In this document: positions 44,458 through 53,501 of the stretch, piece after piece
Layout: the number at the start of each line of letters is the position of its first letter
Numbering within the stretch: position 1 is the stretch's first letter
Assembly (NCBI GenBank): GCA_019638285.1
Contig: JAHBUB010000004.1
Coordinates: 62,001 to 126,000 of the forward strand
Length of the DNA: 64,000 bases
Source: Cyclobacteriaceae bacterium
Lineage (GTDB): Bacteria > Bacteroidota > Bacteroidia > Cytophagales > Cyclobacteriaceae
Reading direction: 5' to 3'
Program-made: the position numbers and the translations under genes
The notes under the pieces: model-generated
The model's input: only the letters and a program-made list of their open reading frames with translations
Told to the model about the DNA's origin: nothing
Database searches by the model: none

Positions 44458-45127
44458 CGATCACAATTACGATTTCTCCTTTAACCTTATTTTTTTCAAA
44501 GTGGGCTGCTACCTCTTTTATGGTACCCGTAATCGTTTCTTCATATATTTTGGTAAGTTCCCTTGACACGGAGATTCTTCGGTTCTCACCAAATATTTCC
44601 AACATCTGATTGAGGGTCTTTTCAAGCCGATGTGGGGATTCGTATGCTACAACAGTGCGTTCTTCTTCGGCCAGTTTATTCAATAGTGTTTGCTTTCCTT
44701 TTTTGTGGGGCAAAAACCCTTCAAATACAAAACGATCAGTAGGAAAGCCAGATTTTACGAGCGCTGGCACAAAGGCGGTTGCGCCTGGTAAACACTCCAG
44801 TTTGATACCCTCCTGAAGACAAGCCCGGGTTAATAAAAAGCCTGGATCAGCGATTCCGGGGGTGCCAGCATCACTTATCAATGCCATTGTCTCACCCAAT
44901 TTCATTTTTTCTAAAAGCCCCGTCAATTTTTTGTGCTCATTAAAAATATGAAAACTGACCAGTGGTTTCTGTATGTTATAATGCTTAAGAAGAATTCCTG
45001 ATTTGCGTGTGTCTTCAGCCAGGATAGTATCCACCTGCTTTAGAACCTCCAATGACCGCAAGGTGATATCTCCAAGGTTTCCTATAGGGGTTGGAACAAG
45101 GAATAGGGATGTTTTCTCTAAATTCAC
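44441..45127 (-). CDS. rsmI: 16S rRNA (cytidine1402-2'-O)-methyltransferase
   Basis: Methylates the ribose of C1402 in the 16S decoding centre. 228 aa with tetrapyrrole-methylase-fold motifs: '[19 protein letters not shown]', '[16 protein letters not shown]', '[18 protein letters not shown]' and '[11 protein letters not shown]'. It is shorter than the E. coli enzyme (286 aa) because the C-terminal extension is missing, as is common in this phylum. Overlaps the pterin dehydratase gene by 4 bp. Confidence 0.95.
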   Translation of the reverse strand: MNLEKTSLFLVPTPIGNLGDITLRSLEVLKQVDTILAEDTRKSGILLKHYNIQKPLVSFHIFNEHKKLTGLLEKMKLGETMALISDAGTPGIADPGFLLTRACLQEGIKLECLPGATAFVPALVKSGFPTDRFVFEGFLPHKKGKQTLLNKLAEEERTVVAYESPHRLEKTLNQMLEIFGENRRISVSRELTKIYEETITGTIKEVAAHFEKNKVKGEIVIVIDGKKE

Positions 45128-45357
45128 TTCATCAGGTTATCAATGGCTTCAGCCAGCTTACGGTCTTTTTCTGTTACGATGTTGCCGGCATCGTGAGTGG
45201 AGAGTTCAATTGATACCCGGTTATAAACATTTGACCAATTGGGATGGTGGTTCATTTTTTCTGCCAGTATAGCTACCCTCGTCATAAAGGCAAAAGCTTC
45301 GCTAAAATCTTTGAACTGGTAGGTCTTCTTAAGCTTGTGATTTTCTTCTATCCACAT
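45124..45357 (-). CDS. phhB: 4a-hydroxytetrahydrobiopterin dehydratase (PCD/DCoH)
   Basis: Recycles the pterin cofactor of aromatic amino acid hydroxylases; the family is also found without hydroxylases, possibly in molybdopterin or pterin handling. 77 aa, shorter than the usual 95-110 because it starts at the second strand ('[18 protein letters not shown]'). The catalytic signature is '[20 protein letters not shown]', with the His-His-Pro and later '[13 protein letters not shown]'. No phenylalanine hydroxylase is nearby. Translationally coupled to rsmI (ATGA). Confidence 0.88.
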   Translation of the reverse strand: MWIEENHKLKKTYQFKDFSEAFAFMTRVAILAEKMNHHPNWSNVYNRVSIELSTHDAGNIVTEKDRKLAEAIDNLMK

Positions 45358-45411
45358 AGTCTGGTAGGATTAGTTGAAGATAAAGTTACTATTAAATGAC
45401 CTAAAGTCTTC

Positions 45412-45678
45412 CTAAAGGGCAATAATGCCCTCTATTGTGGAGGCACTTTCATATACCTTCAAAACAGCTTCAGTGGAGGGCATCATTGTTTGAATCGTGA
45501 GGCTGGTATATGTGCCATTTTTTGAGGCCCGTTCACTGGGCTTGTGCATGGGGAACAGCTTTCTTACTTGCTCTTCCCGTCCTTTTGGAACTATAAATTT
45601 GAAGGTATACAGAGAGGGCCATGCATAATAGTTGTCTAGTTTTTCACGAAAGGAGCGGAGCCAGTCTTGATCAATCAT
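45412..45678 (-). CDS. DUF493 family protein
   Basis: 88 aa, alpha-beta fold of the YbeD/DUF493 type: 'WLRSFREKLDNYYAWPSLYT', 'FKFIVPKGREEQVRKLF', 'SKNGTYTSLTIQTMM' and 'VYESASTIEGIIAL'. The frame is open from an ATG at 45696, but that codon lies in the right-hand arm of the ppiD terminator hairpin and would add MESFFY. The ATG at 45678 (MIDQDWLRSF) gives the family start and is preferred. E. coli YbeD neighbours lipoyl genes; no such link is seen here. Confidence 0.88.
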   Translation of the reverse strand: MIDQDWLRSFREKLDNYYAWPSLYTFKFIVPKGREEQVRKLFPMHKPSERASKNGTYTSLTIQTMMPSTEAVLKVYESASTIEGIIAL

Positions 45679-45680
45679 AT

Positions 45681-45715
45681 AAAAAAAAGACTCCATCTGG
45701 GCTACAAATGGAGTC
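45681..45715 (-). terminator. Terminator of ppiD
   Basis: Arms GACTCCAT (45689-45696) and ATGGAGTC (45708-45715). On the minus strand they are followed by eight Ts (45688-45681). It lies 18 bp after the ppiD stop and upstream of the DUF493 start. Confidence 0.9.
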
Positions 45716-45732
45716 TCAATTAGTGTCGTTGA

Positions 45733-47847
45733 TTAATAAAATAAATATCGTTTGTCTTCTATATCAGCACCCTTCTTAAGCGCTTCGGCAATATCTAAAC
45801 CAGATTGGCTATTAAGCGCTTGCAGTCGTTGATTCTTAAACATGGTATAATCTCCAATTTCTGGAGCAATCGTTTTATTCCCATTCTCTATGATTAATAC
45901 ACCATTTTCACCAATAATAGGTTCAGAACGCTTTCCGCTTCCAAGGGCAAAGGCTTTGCCCACAGCAATAGGGTCTATGCCTACACCTGGAAGAGAATTT
46001 GAACTCAATTTAAGGTCGCTTGACGAATTAACGGTGGCATCGCCCCCATAGGCGGCAGCAATCTCTTCAATTGTACCAGTGAGGCCCTTCAGTTTTTCGG
46101 CAATTTTTTGGCCTTTAAGTTTATTCTTAACCATTGGGGTTATTTCCTCTTTTACGTCTTCAAAAGGTAAGTATCCCTCTTTGGTTTCTCCGGTCATTAC
46201 AGCCACTACATAGCTGTTTTGTACATCGAATACATCAGAAACCTTACCTATACTTGCATCGCGGAAAAGCCATAGAACAACCGGGCGGGCATCATCCAAA
46301 GTGTTTACGCTGGTGGCATTGGTGCTCACATCTTCTGCGTTGTAAATTGTTAGCTTTTCTTCAGCTGCTTTCCGGTTAAATCCCTCCAACCCTGAAGCGC
46401 TGCTGGCAAATAGGTCGGCCTTTCTATAGGCTTCATTTTGTGTTTCATCACTGGCGGTAATTTCGCGTTCAATTACTGCCACTGTATAGGAGGTGTTGTC
46501 TTTTACACTGGTGACATCAATAATATGATAACCAAATTCTGTTTCCACTAAAGTGTTCAGCAGGCCAGTTGTCTTTGCGCTAAACACGGCATTTTCAAAG
46601 GGTTTTACCATCTGGCCGGAAGTAAAGTACCCAAGGTCTCCACCCCTGGAGGAAGTGCCATCAGTTCCAAACTCAGCTGCTTTTTGAGCAAAATTTGCCC
46701 CTGCTTTTAGATCATTTAAAATCCCCTGCGCTTTGTCACGCGCTGCACGCTTGGCTGCAGGGGTCTCATCATCCCAACGAATAAGGATATGACTGGCCCG
46801 TGCAGTATAAACTTCGCCCTGATTTTTAGATACTAACTTCACTACCTTATACCGGTTGCCATCCAATAATGGACCTATCACCGATCCTGCATTCATGGAA
46901 TTGATCCGGTCACTAAGAAAAGCGGGTAGTTTATCAGGAGTATAAGTAACAAAAGACTCTGGATTATCTGTGTTCAATGCTGCAAATACAGAGTCCTCAT
47001 CCGTGTTTTTAAAGTCCGCAGCAATCTTAGCAAGCTCTTCGCGGATTTCAATTGAATCGGCAGAAGAGGGTGTAAGCGGAAACGACACATAGCTTAAGTT
47101 ACGAGATTTTTCTGCTTTGTACTTTTCTTTGTTCTTGTTGTAGTAGTCTCTTAGATCAGCATCTGTGGCTGTTACCAGCGAATCACTCATGGAGTAAAAG
47201 GGCACGTAAACGTACTTCACCTCAGAGACATCATTCTGTAAATGATACTCTCTTTCCGCCTCCGCTTGGGTAACATAATTAGTTTTGATAATAAGATTTT
47301 CAAATTTCACGCGCTCCCTTGCAGGCACTATATCAGCTCTAAAGATATTCCAACGTACCCTTGGCTCGGAATTAACAGGTTGGTTGTCCAATGATTGGAG
47401 ATAGGAAATAAGGCTGTTTCTGTCAAAATTTCCAGCTGAATCAGTAAAAGAAAGCTTGATGTTCTCATCTATATTTTTTCCTTGGATGATATCCCACTCC
47501 TCGTCACCAGTCACCTTTACACCTACTTTTTCATATTGCGGCATAATGGCGTAACGCGAGATAAGAAGATCCCAGGCTTGCTGGCGCAAAGAGGGTCGCT
47601 CGAGCTCTCCTGGCTGGCGGCCAAAATTTAGAATGTAACTGTTTTCCCGTGCTTGGACAGCTGCCTGAAATTCTTCCAGGGAAATGGATTTTCCACCTAT
47701 CTCACCTACTATATTCTCATTTCCGGAGAAAACAGATGTGGGTCCACTTCCAAATAAGTCATTAAGAACAAATGCAGCAATTGCTACAGTAATAAATCCT
47801 ACGACCACCTTGGTCATTTTGTTCCTCAAAGTTCCGATCAGCGCCAT
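45733..47847 (-). CDS. ppiD: Periplasmic peptidyl-prolyl isomerase/chaperone, PpiD/SurA type
   Basis: 704 aa anchored by one N-terminal helix (about residues 13-30, 'VVVGFITVAIAAFVLNDLF'). A SurA-N-like chaperone domain ('GGKSISLEEFQAAVQARE') follows, and a parvulin PPIC domain near residues 345-450 ('ARASHILIRWDDETPAAKRA', 'SRGGDLGYFTSGQMVKPFE', 'LVETEFGYHIIDV'). The long C-terminal part is a second chaperone-like region. It folds secreted and outer-membrane proteins at the inner-membrane surface (family knowledge). A strong promoter lies just upstream, so it is transcribed apart from the CNNM gene. Confidence 0.93.
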   Translation of the reverse strand: MALIGTLRNKMTKVVVGFITVAIAAFVLNDLFGSGPTSVFSGNENIVGEIGGKSISLEEFQAAVQARENSYILNFGRQPGELERPSLRQQAWDLLISRYAIMPQYEKVGVKVTGDEEWDIIQGKNIDENIKLSFTDSAGNFDRNSLISYLQSLDNQPVNSEPRVRWNIFRADIVPARERVKFENLIIKTNYVTQAEAEREYHLQNDVSEVKYVYVPFYSMSDSLVTATDADLRDYYNKNKEKYKAEKSRNLSYVSFPLTPSSADSIEIREELAKIAADFKNTDEDSVFAALNTDNPESFVTYTPDKLPAFLSDRINSMNAGSVIGPLLDGNRYKVVKLVSKNQGEVYTARASHILIRWDDETPAAKRAARDKAQGILNDLKAGANFAQKAAEFGTDGTSSRGGDLGYFTSGQMVKPFENAVFSAKTTGLLNTLVETEFGYHIIDVTSVKDNTSYTVAVIEREITASDETQNEAYRKADLFASSASGLEGFNRKAAEEKLTIYNAEDVSTNATSVNTLDDARPVVLWLFRDASIGKVSDVFDVQNSYVVAVMTGETKEGYLPFEDVKEEITPMVKNKLKGQKIAEKLKGLTGTIEEIAAAYGGDATVNSSSDLKLSSNSLPGVGIDPIAVGKAFALGSGKRSEPIIGENGVLIIENGNKTIAPEIGDYTMFKNQRLQALNSQSGLDIAEALKKGADIEDKRYLFY

Positions 47848-47895
47848 ACCGCGTGTTTGATTAGAGTTAGCCTAAAGTTAATTTTTAAAGAGCCG

Positions 47896-47926
47896 CAAAT
47901 TTAAGGTCTATTATCAATTCAACAAA
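47896..47926 (-). promoter_or_regulatory. Promoter of ppiD (Bacteroidota type)
   Basis: Minus strand: TTTG (47926-47923), 19-bp spacer, TAAATTTG (47903-47896). Both boxes are exact. The ppiD ATG begins 48 bp beyond the -7 box. Confidence 0.8.
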
Positions 47927-48000
47927 GGGGTGAATGACTAATTAAGGAATTAATTTTGCTGATTATCAGGCAATTAAATGGCGCTATCTGGCCAAATAGA

Positions 48001-49284
48001 TTAGTTCGATCCTTGCTTTTTATCCACGATAAGCTTTACGATATCAATTCGATTATCTGCCGTGGATTGAATGATAAAAACGTAGGGAGGAATAGTAATG
48101 GCATCCCCCTCTTCAGGGAAATCTTCAGTATAGGATAGAATCATCCCACCAAGGGTTTCATAATCGCCTTCTGGTAGCTTCCACTCATACGCATCGTTGA
48201 GGTAGTCGATTTCGTGTCTTGCACTGAGCAAATAGGTTTGTTCATCCAATTGTTGTTCAATAAGGTCATCTTCGTCATGTTCATCCTCAATCTCCCCAAA
48301 TATTTCTTCTATAATATCTTCCATACTGACAATTCCAGAAGTACCCCCGAACTCATCTACTACTACAGCAAGGCTTTTCCGATCCCTAATAAACTGGATC
48401 ATTAGCTCATTCACCATCATTGCTTCCGGCACAATATTGATAGGGGTGAGAATTTCGCTGATGGATTTTGGTTTAGTGAAAAGGGCTGAAGAATGACAGT
48501 AACCAATTACATCATCAATTGTTTCTTTATAAATGATGATTTTGGAATGCCCACTTTCGATGAAGGCCTCCTTTAATTTGTCTAAACCATCATCGGATGC
48601 AATCGCAATGATTTCTGTACGCGGAATCATACACTCTCTCACCTTAACCGTTTTAAATTCCAGGGCATTGTGAAATATTTTTTTATCCAATTCAATTTCC
48701 TCATTCTCGTGCTTTACGTTTTGCATATTGCTGAGGTAGTGGTTCATATCGGTGAGACCGAATGCCGGTTTATCTTCAGAATATTCGAGCCTTAGCACGT
48801 GTATGATAACAAGCTTTGAAAGGTAAACAATGGTAAAGGTGATGGGTGAAAGAATATAAAATATGATACGAAAAGGTACTGCAAGCGATGCCAGCATCAG
48901 GTTTGGATTGATCAAAAACAAACTTTTGGGTAGAAACTCCGCTGTGAAAAGTATTATTAACGTTGAAATTACTGTTTGAATCAGCAGAACGTATAAATCA
49001 CTTTTGAATCCTTCGGGCAAAATTGCTACAAGGGAAGGTTCAATCATTTGGGTGATGAATATCCCAAAAAGAACCAATGAAAGTGTGTTCCCAATCAGGA
49101 TGGTGCCTATAAACCAGGAGGGCCTTTTGACGAATTGAGACATGATGCGTCCCCAAAGCACACCCTGTTTTCCCTGCAACTCTATCTGCAATTTGTTGGC
49201 TGAAAAAAAAGCAATTTCAATTCCTGAGAAGAAAAAGGAGAAAATGAGGGATATAAGAATAGGAATGAATAGCGCAGTATTCAT
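48001..49284 (-). CDS. CNNM/CorC (HlyC) family membrane protein
   Basis: 427 aa. The N-terminal CNNM membrane domain has about four helices ('PILISLIFSFFFSGIEIAFF', with the family's SGIEIAF metal-site motif, and 'FIGTILIGNTLSLVLFGIF'). A CBS pair follows (about 205-325: 'VRECMIPRTEIIAI', 'SLAVVVDEFGGTSGIVSMED'), then a C-terminal CorC_HlyC domain. Relatives act in Mg2+/Co2+ efflux or cation homeostasis; GldE of gliding bacteria is also of this type, but no gld genes are adjacent. It follows a small membrane protein gene and lptC on the same strand. Confidence 0.92.
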   Translation of the reverse strand: MNTALFIPILISLIFSFFFSGIEIAFFSANKLQIELQGKQGVLWGRIMSQFVKRPSWFIGTILIGNTLSLVLFGIFITQMIEPSLVAILPEGFKSDLYVLLIQTVISTLIILFTAEFLPKSLFLINPNLMLASLAVPFRIIFYILSPITFTIVYLSKLVIIHVLRLEYSEDKPAFGLTDMNHYLSNMQNVKHENEEIELDKKIFHNALEFKTVKVRECMIPRTEIIAIASDDGLDKLKEAFIESGHSKIIIYKETIDDVIGYCHSSALFTKPKSISEILTPINIVPEAMMVNELMIQFIRDRKSLAVVVDEFGGTSGIVSMEDIIEEIFGEIEDEHDEDDLIEQQLDEQTYLLSARHEIDYLNDAYEWKLPEGDYETLGGMILSYTEDFPEEGDAITIPPYVFIIQSTADNRIDIVKLIVDKKQGSN

Positions 49285-49443
49285 TTAAGCTGATCGTTTT
49301 CTTATAGAATAAGCAAAGAATAAGATCAATGAAAGCATAATGGCCCAATAGGCATTTCCGAGGCCCACAGTCATCACCTCGTAAGCTCCTATTATAATGA
49401 ATACTACCGCCAAGGATAGTAAAAGCACATCAACTAGTTTCAT
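49285..49443 (-). CDS. Small two-helix membrane protein
   Basis: 52 aa: MKLVDVLLLSLAVVFIIIGA forms helix one, 'AYWAIMLSLILFFAYSI' helix two, with a basic end RKRSA. The frame extends upstream, but the ATG at 49443 gives the cleanest start. It abuts the CNNM gene with no spacing and follows lptC by 37 bp. No known family recognised; likely an operon member in the envelope. Confidence 0.65.
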   Translation of the reverse strand: MKLVDVLLLSLAVVFIIIGAYEVMTVGLGNAYWAIMLSLILFFAYSIRKRSA

Positions 49444-49480
49444 GGAAATACAAAGATAAGCAATGGATAATTGACAATAA

Positions 49481-50032
49481 TCACTCAATCACCTCAAATT
49501 CTCCCTCCGGATTTTTAATTGTATAATCAGAGAGATCCTGGGCGGCCTCCAATCCTGTACCATAAATAACCTCGTTTTCTAGTTTGATAGTCACAAATTT
49601 TTCTGTGAAAATACGTTGAGTGTCCTGCTTCCAGAAGAGCTCTTCTGTGTTCAGTTGTTCCTTTTTTTGAATGTTCACAATTTCTACATTACCACGCCCT
49701 CGCCATTTATCTTCTTTGCTAAAATAATAGGCGCTGTTGGCACGCAGGGTGGAAGTGATCTTACCGGTTTCATCGAAAAACTCGAGGTATATACCCTCAG
49801 GAAATTCGCGGTCTCCACTTTCGAACTCATTCACTTTTTTTGCAACCATTTTTACCTTGATCAGGTCCTTCTCCGCATAGTACATTTCCACATTTTCAGC
49901 TTCTTTGAGTGGGCCGTGGTATTCTATGGGTTGAGCAGTTTCTTTTGGTGTACATGAGATAAGTACCAGCCAGCAAAATGTCAAAGCACCAAGGGTCTCG
50001 ATAAGATGTTTGTTTGCTTGATGTGTCATCAT
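49481..50032 (-). CDS. lptC: LPS export ABC transporter periplasmic protein LptC
   Basis: 183 aa. A lipoprotein-like signal has its hydrophobic core about 12-25 and lipobox ..VLISC. Then come the LptC beta-jellyroll blocks 'EGIYLEFFDETGKITSTLRA', 'AYYFSKEDKWRGRGNVEI' and 'EELFWKQDTQRIFTEKFVTI'. LptC links the LptBFG ATPase to LptA in lipopolysaccharide export; Bacteroidota LptC is often a lipoprotein. The frame is open to a TTG at 50044, but the ATG at 50032 is used. A terminator for the upstream TPR gene sits just ahead. Confidence 0.88.
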   Translation of the reverse strand: MMTHQANKHLIETLGALTFCWLVLISCTPKETAQPIEYHGPLKEAENVEMYYAEKDLIKVKMVAKKVNEFESGDREFPEGIYLEFFDETGKITSTLRANSAYYFSKEDKWRGRGNVEIVNIQKKEQLNTEELFWKQDTQRIFTEKFVTIKLENEVIYGTGLEAAQDLSDYTIKNPEGEFEVIE

Positions 50033-50042
50033 TTGGAAAAAC

Positions 50043-50072
50043 AAAAAGGCTGACTAAAAGCCAGCCTTTTTT
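50043..50072 (-). terminator. Terminator of the coaX-OMP-TPR operon
   Basis: AAAAAGGCTG and CAGCCTTTTT arms (50043-50052 and 50062-50071) around a 9-base loop. On the minus strand the T-run of the left arm completes an intrinsic terminator 16 bp after the TPR stop. Confidence 0.85.
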
Positions 50073-50088
50073 TAGAGGTATTGTTTAG

Positions 50089-51417
50089 TTAATCCCTAGT
50101 GTCTATTGTAACGGTTTCTCCCACCCAGCAACCCACTCTCATGGTATCTCCGACTTTCCAGTTGAAGAGAAAAATCTCTTCTTTTGATGGAAACTGAGAC
50201 TTGGCCTGGGCCATTTTCTGACTGGCCCCCGCTCTTGCATACATGTTGTATGCAGCGATGTATACCAATCTATCTTCAGCCATATTCACTCCCTTTTTAC
50301 AATCATTAAAGCTGGTGTAGTACAAGTCGCCAATTTTCTCATAGCCATCCTTGTTTCCTGCCTCTGCGGCTTTACGGTAGTAATCACGTGCACCATTCTT
50401 ATTATTTTTCTTCGCCTGGATACTGCCTAAGTATATAAAGATATCTGCTTTGTCTGCTGGGGTAGTAGCGAGGTCAAGGGCTTCTTTCAGAAACTGTTCT
50501 GCCTTGTCAAAGTTATCACTACCCATGTATTTTAAACCCATATTCTTAGCCAAGCCGAAGTCAGGCTCAGACTTATTTATTAGTTCGCCTACCTCAAGCC
50601 ACAATGGGTCGTCAGTACACTTGTCCTGAAGCATGAAACTAAATATCTTCTTAGCCAATGGAAGGTCATCGGGTGTCTTTCTGAATTTTGGTTCAAGGTT
50701 GGTCTTCACAAAGTTGCAGTCCACTTTTACCATTCCAATCAGCAACTCATCAATCACTCCAATATATTCTTTGATTTTAGTTGCGTCTTTGGTTTTGCCT
50801 TTAGCCTCGTATGCTTTCACTTTTGCATTTGCAATTGAAATGATTTTATCATAACGCTCAAGAATTTGATCGTCAGTAAGATTTTTGAGCATTACGCGGT
50901 TTGCCTGAACCGCCTGCATGTAAGCCACAAGGTTACCATCAGACATTTCAGTACCACTAATTTCAGCCACGCGATCAAATAGGCTAAGCAGCTCTACGGA
51001 TTTATCCTTATTAGTCACATTGTATTTATAAGCATAAAATGCTTTTCTGTTCAAGACGTTTACCTCATCGCCACAGTTTTTGATACGCAAGTCGTACATC
51101 AACAACATAGAGTCCACCAATTGTTGCTTTCTGACAGGTTCCTTTTCTTTTTCAGCCAGGTTATCGTAGATGTCTGCCCCATCGATATACAACTTAACAT
51201 GCCAATTGGGAGCATTTTTTAGCATCCAGGTAAAAGGTTTTAATGCCGCTTTATATTGCCCTTGTTTCATGGCATCGCCATAAAGAGCCACCTTTTCTTC
51301 TGCCGTACTTTTGTCTTCAGGCCATTTAAACTCACGACATTGTGCTATGGAATCAAAGTTCAACATAACAAGCATCATCATTAAAGCACCAGTTACTATT
51401 GTTTTCATCGTTTTCAT
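50089..51417 (-). CDS. Secreted TPR-repeat protein
   Basis: 442 aa. The signal peptide 'MKTMKTIVTGALMMMLVMLN' ends near 'SIAQ' (residue about 26). The remainder is helical with tetratricopeptide-like repeats, clearest at about 285-395: 'NFDKAEQFLKEALDLA', 'ADIFIYLGSIQAKKNNKNGA', 'YYRKAAEAGNKDGYEKIGDL'. A C-terminal beta piece ends 'CWVGETVTIDTRD'. It is probably a periplasmic scaffold. It follows an outer-membrane protein gene by 3 bp in a coaX-OMP-TPR unit. The exact role is unknown. Confidence 0.85.
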   Translation of the reverse strand: MKTMKTIVTGALMMMLVMLNFDSIAQCREFKWPEDKSTAEEKVALYGDAMKQGQYKAALKPFTWMLKNAPNWHVKLYIDGADIYDNLAEKEKEPVRKQQLVDSMLLMYDLRIKNCGDEVNVLNRKAFYAYKYNVTNKDKSVELLSLFDRVAEISGTEMSDGNLVAYMQAVQANRVMLKNLTDDQILERYDKIISIANAKVKAYEAKGKTKDATKIKEYIGVIDELLIGMVKVDCNFVKTNLEPKFRKTPDDLPLAKKIFSFMLQDKCTDDPLWLEVGELINKSEPDFGLAKNMGLKYMGSDNFDKAEQFLKEALDLATTPADKADIFIYLGSIQAKKNNKNGARDYYRKAAEAGNKDGYEKIGDLYYTSFNDCKKGVNMAEDRLVYIAAYNMYARAGASQKMAQAKSQFPSKEEIFLFNWKVGDTMRVGCWVGETVTIDTRD

Positions 51418-51420
51418 TTT

Positions 51421-52692
51421 CTAGTCAAATCTTCTTTTAATAAACCATTGGTCGTTGAAAGTAACGCCAAAATATAACTTAAAGTAATTTTCTTCAATAG
51501 TGTTCGTTAGTAAATCACCCCTCTTTCCCACCTTCACTGCCAAATCCAAACTTGAAATTCGGCTTACAGGTAGAGACAAACCAAAATTAATGCCAAAGTC
51601 TTTCAGAGTGTTACCATTCACCAAATAAGGGGCCTCACCAAAGCTTAAGCCAGTTTGGTAGGTAATCCTTTGTAGATAACTATCCAGCGATCCGGCATTT
51701 GGGGTTATCTTTCCTCCAAGTGCAAACTGCCACCCGGATTTGCCTTCCGGTGATGACCCACCAAAGTTTTTTAATTGAGTGTAATCTAAATAGGTAAAAT
51801 CAGCTCCAATCAGCCATTGCAGTCCTTTGCCAAAGGAAATGCCAGCACCCATTGATTGCGGAATAGTAGTAGTACCAGGAACGTTGTTTACAATTGTTAC
51901 TGAGTCTATAATTCCCGATATATTTCTGCGTTCCAAACGCTCATAAAATTTTGTGTTGATACTTGCTTTAAAATCATAGACCAACCCTACATTGATTTGA
52001 TAATTTTTTCTTCCAAGTGAATCTTTGTGAAAAGCAGCGCCACCTGAAAAACCAAATCCATTAAATGATTGCCGATCGTAAATACTAGTTGCGTAATTAA
52101 CCAATTGGTCAGATTCTGAAAGTGTTGATGTGAACTGATTGACTATTGCGCTAAAGTAATAAGTGCCTTTGAAGCCAACCGATAAATTAGGATGAAGCTT
52201 CACGCCATTCGACCAGTACAATTGATTGATACCACCGTTACCCGTCTCAATCACATTTACCATTTGGGTACTGTTGATAATTTCACTCTGATAGTTGAGG
52301 CGATAATTCACAGAAGAGTAGGGCATTAATCCTAAAGCCATTCCCCATTTATTTCTTTTTATAGGAAAGCCCAGCGCGAGATAATTTAAGTTACCACTGC
52401 CCGTTTTTTCGGATGTGTTAGCACCCTTTATTGTTCTTTGCTCCCCAAGAAAACCCGCCTCAAAAACCGTAATCGTATTGTAGACCAGTAAGGCCGGATT
52501 GACATTATTCAGATGCCAATATTCAGGGTTGCTGATACCAAGCCCTGCCATACCCTGATTTTGCGTAAGCCCGTTGCCGAAAGTCTCCCCAATTCCAAAT
52601 GAAGAGAATGGTGTTTTGGCAGCCTGACCAATTGATTCCAAAGGAATAAATGCAATCAGTAATACTATGGAGGCGTACTTAGAAATTGACAT
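51421..52692 (-). CDS. Outer-membrane beta-barrel protein (OmpP1/FadL-like)
   Basis: 423 aa with a signal peptide ending near 'ESIGQAA' (residue about 23). The N-terminal block 'FSSFGIGETFGNGLTQNQGM' resembles 'SSYGLG..' openings of Bacteroidota FadL-type barrels. Alternating beta strands rich in aromatic residues run to the C-terminal 'LYFGVTFNDQWFIKRRFD'. FadL homologues import hydrophobic compounds; the substrate here is unknown. It overlaps coaX by 14 bp, suggesting coupling. Confidence 0.8.
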   Translation of the reverse strand: MSISKYASIVLLIAFIPLESIGQAAKTPFSSFGIGETFGNGLTQNQGMAGLGISNPEYWHLNNVNPALLVYNTITVFEAGFLGEQRTIKGANTSEKTGSGNLNYLALGFPIKRNKWGMALGLMPYSSVNYRLNYQSEIINSTQMVNVIETGNGGINQLYWSNGVKLHPNLSVGFKGTYYFSAIVNQFTSTLSESDQLVNYATSIYDRQSFNGFGFSGGAAFHKDSLGRKNYQINVGLVYDFKASINTKFYERLERRNISGIIDSVTIVNNVPGTTTIPQSMGAGISFGKGLQWLIGADFTYLDYTQLKNFGGSSPEGKSGWQFALGGKITPNAGSLDSYLQRITYQTGLSFGEAPYLVNGNTLKDFGINFGLSLPVSRISSLDLAVKVGKRGDLLTNTIEENYFKLYFGVTFNDQWFIKRRFD

Positions 52693-53398
52693 TATGAAGC
52701 AAAATCCTGTTCAATCCGCTCAAGACGAGATTGGGGGCTACAAATATGGGGTGTTTCAACTTGTTTTCAAAAAAGGGGGCGTCACCCCCACATAAAATTA
52801 CTCCCATAGTGGGGTATTTTTTTTCATATCTTTCTATTATTCCGTCAAGCTCTGCCAACACCCCATTTGCCACACCGCTTTGCATGCACGATTCAGTACT
52901 ATTTCCGGTAAGCGGAGTGTGTTCATTAAGCTTAACGAGCGGTAGCCTGGCAGTGAAAGTATGCATGGCTTGAAAACGCATTTTTATTCCTGGTGATATA
53001 GCACCACCATGATAATTGGCATGCTCATCAACAAACTCATAATTGATGCATGTGCCCAGATCAATGACCAAACAGTTCTTGTTGGGCATTATGTCAAAGG
53101 CTCCACAAGCTGCAGCAATGCGATCTACTCCTAATGTTTCGGGGGTGGTGTATTTTATAATAATAGGAAGCGGAAGAGATTGGGACATCACAATTATTTT
53201 TCCGTCACTATTGATTTTTTTTAATAGGTCATTGGTTTGCCGCGCCACAGAACTGATAATAACGTTTTCAACTCTGATCTGTGCCAGCCATTCATAAAAT
53301 TTAGTGTCTTCTTCAAATGAAAACTGTTGAGTAAGGTTAGCCTGTTTGAAAAGACCAGCTTTAATCCTGGAATTACCATAATCAATTACCAAATTCAT
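52679..53398 (-). CDS. coaX: Type III pantothenate kinase
   Basis: First step of coenzyme A synthesis, phosphorylating pantothenate. The type III enzyme is feedback-resistant and needs a monovalent cation. 239 aa: 'NLVIDYGNSRIKAGLF' (phosphate 1), 'TLGVDRIAAACGAF' (pantothenate binding Arg), 'LVIDLGTCINYEFVD' (phosphate 2) and 'GGAISPGIKMRFQAMHTFTA'. Start MNLVIDYGN at 53398; the TTG five codons upstream is less likely. Heads a minus-strand unit with the outer-membrane and TPR genes. Confidence 0.95.
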   Translation of the reverse strand: MNLVIDYGNSRIKAGLFKQANLTQQFSFEEDTKFYEWLAQIRVENVIISSVARQTNDLLKKINSDGKIIVMSQSLPLPIIIKYTTPETLGVDRIAAACGAFDIMPNKNCLVIDLGTCINYEFVDEHANYHGGAISPGIKMRFQAMHTFTARLPLVKLNEHTPLTGNSTESCMQSGVANGVLAELDGIIERYEKKYPTMGVILCGGDAPFFENKLKHPIFVAPNLVLSGLNRILLHNVNF

Positions 53399-53501
53399 AA
53401 AGTATTTTTGCAAATGATTACCTTAGGTGTTGGACGGCACAAAAGTATTGAAAATCATGTGCATGTTGATTGGATAGTAAAAGAAATATCGCTGAAAAAA
53501 A

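Noticed and set aside
48001..49284. Gliding motility protein GldE
   Set aside because: Same CNNM/CBS architecture, but no gld neighbours; the general CNNM/CorC call is safer.
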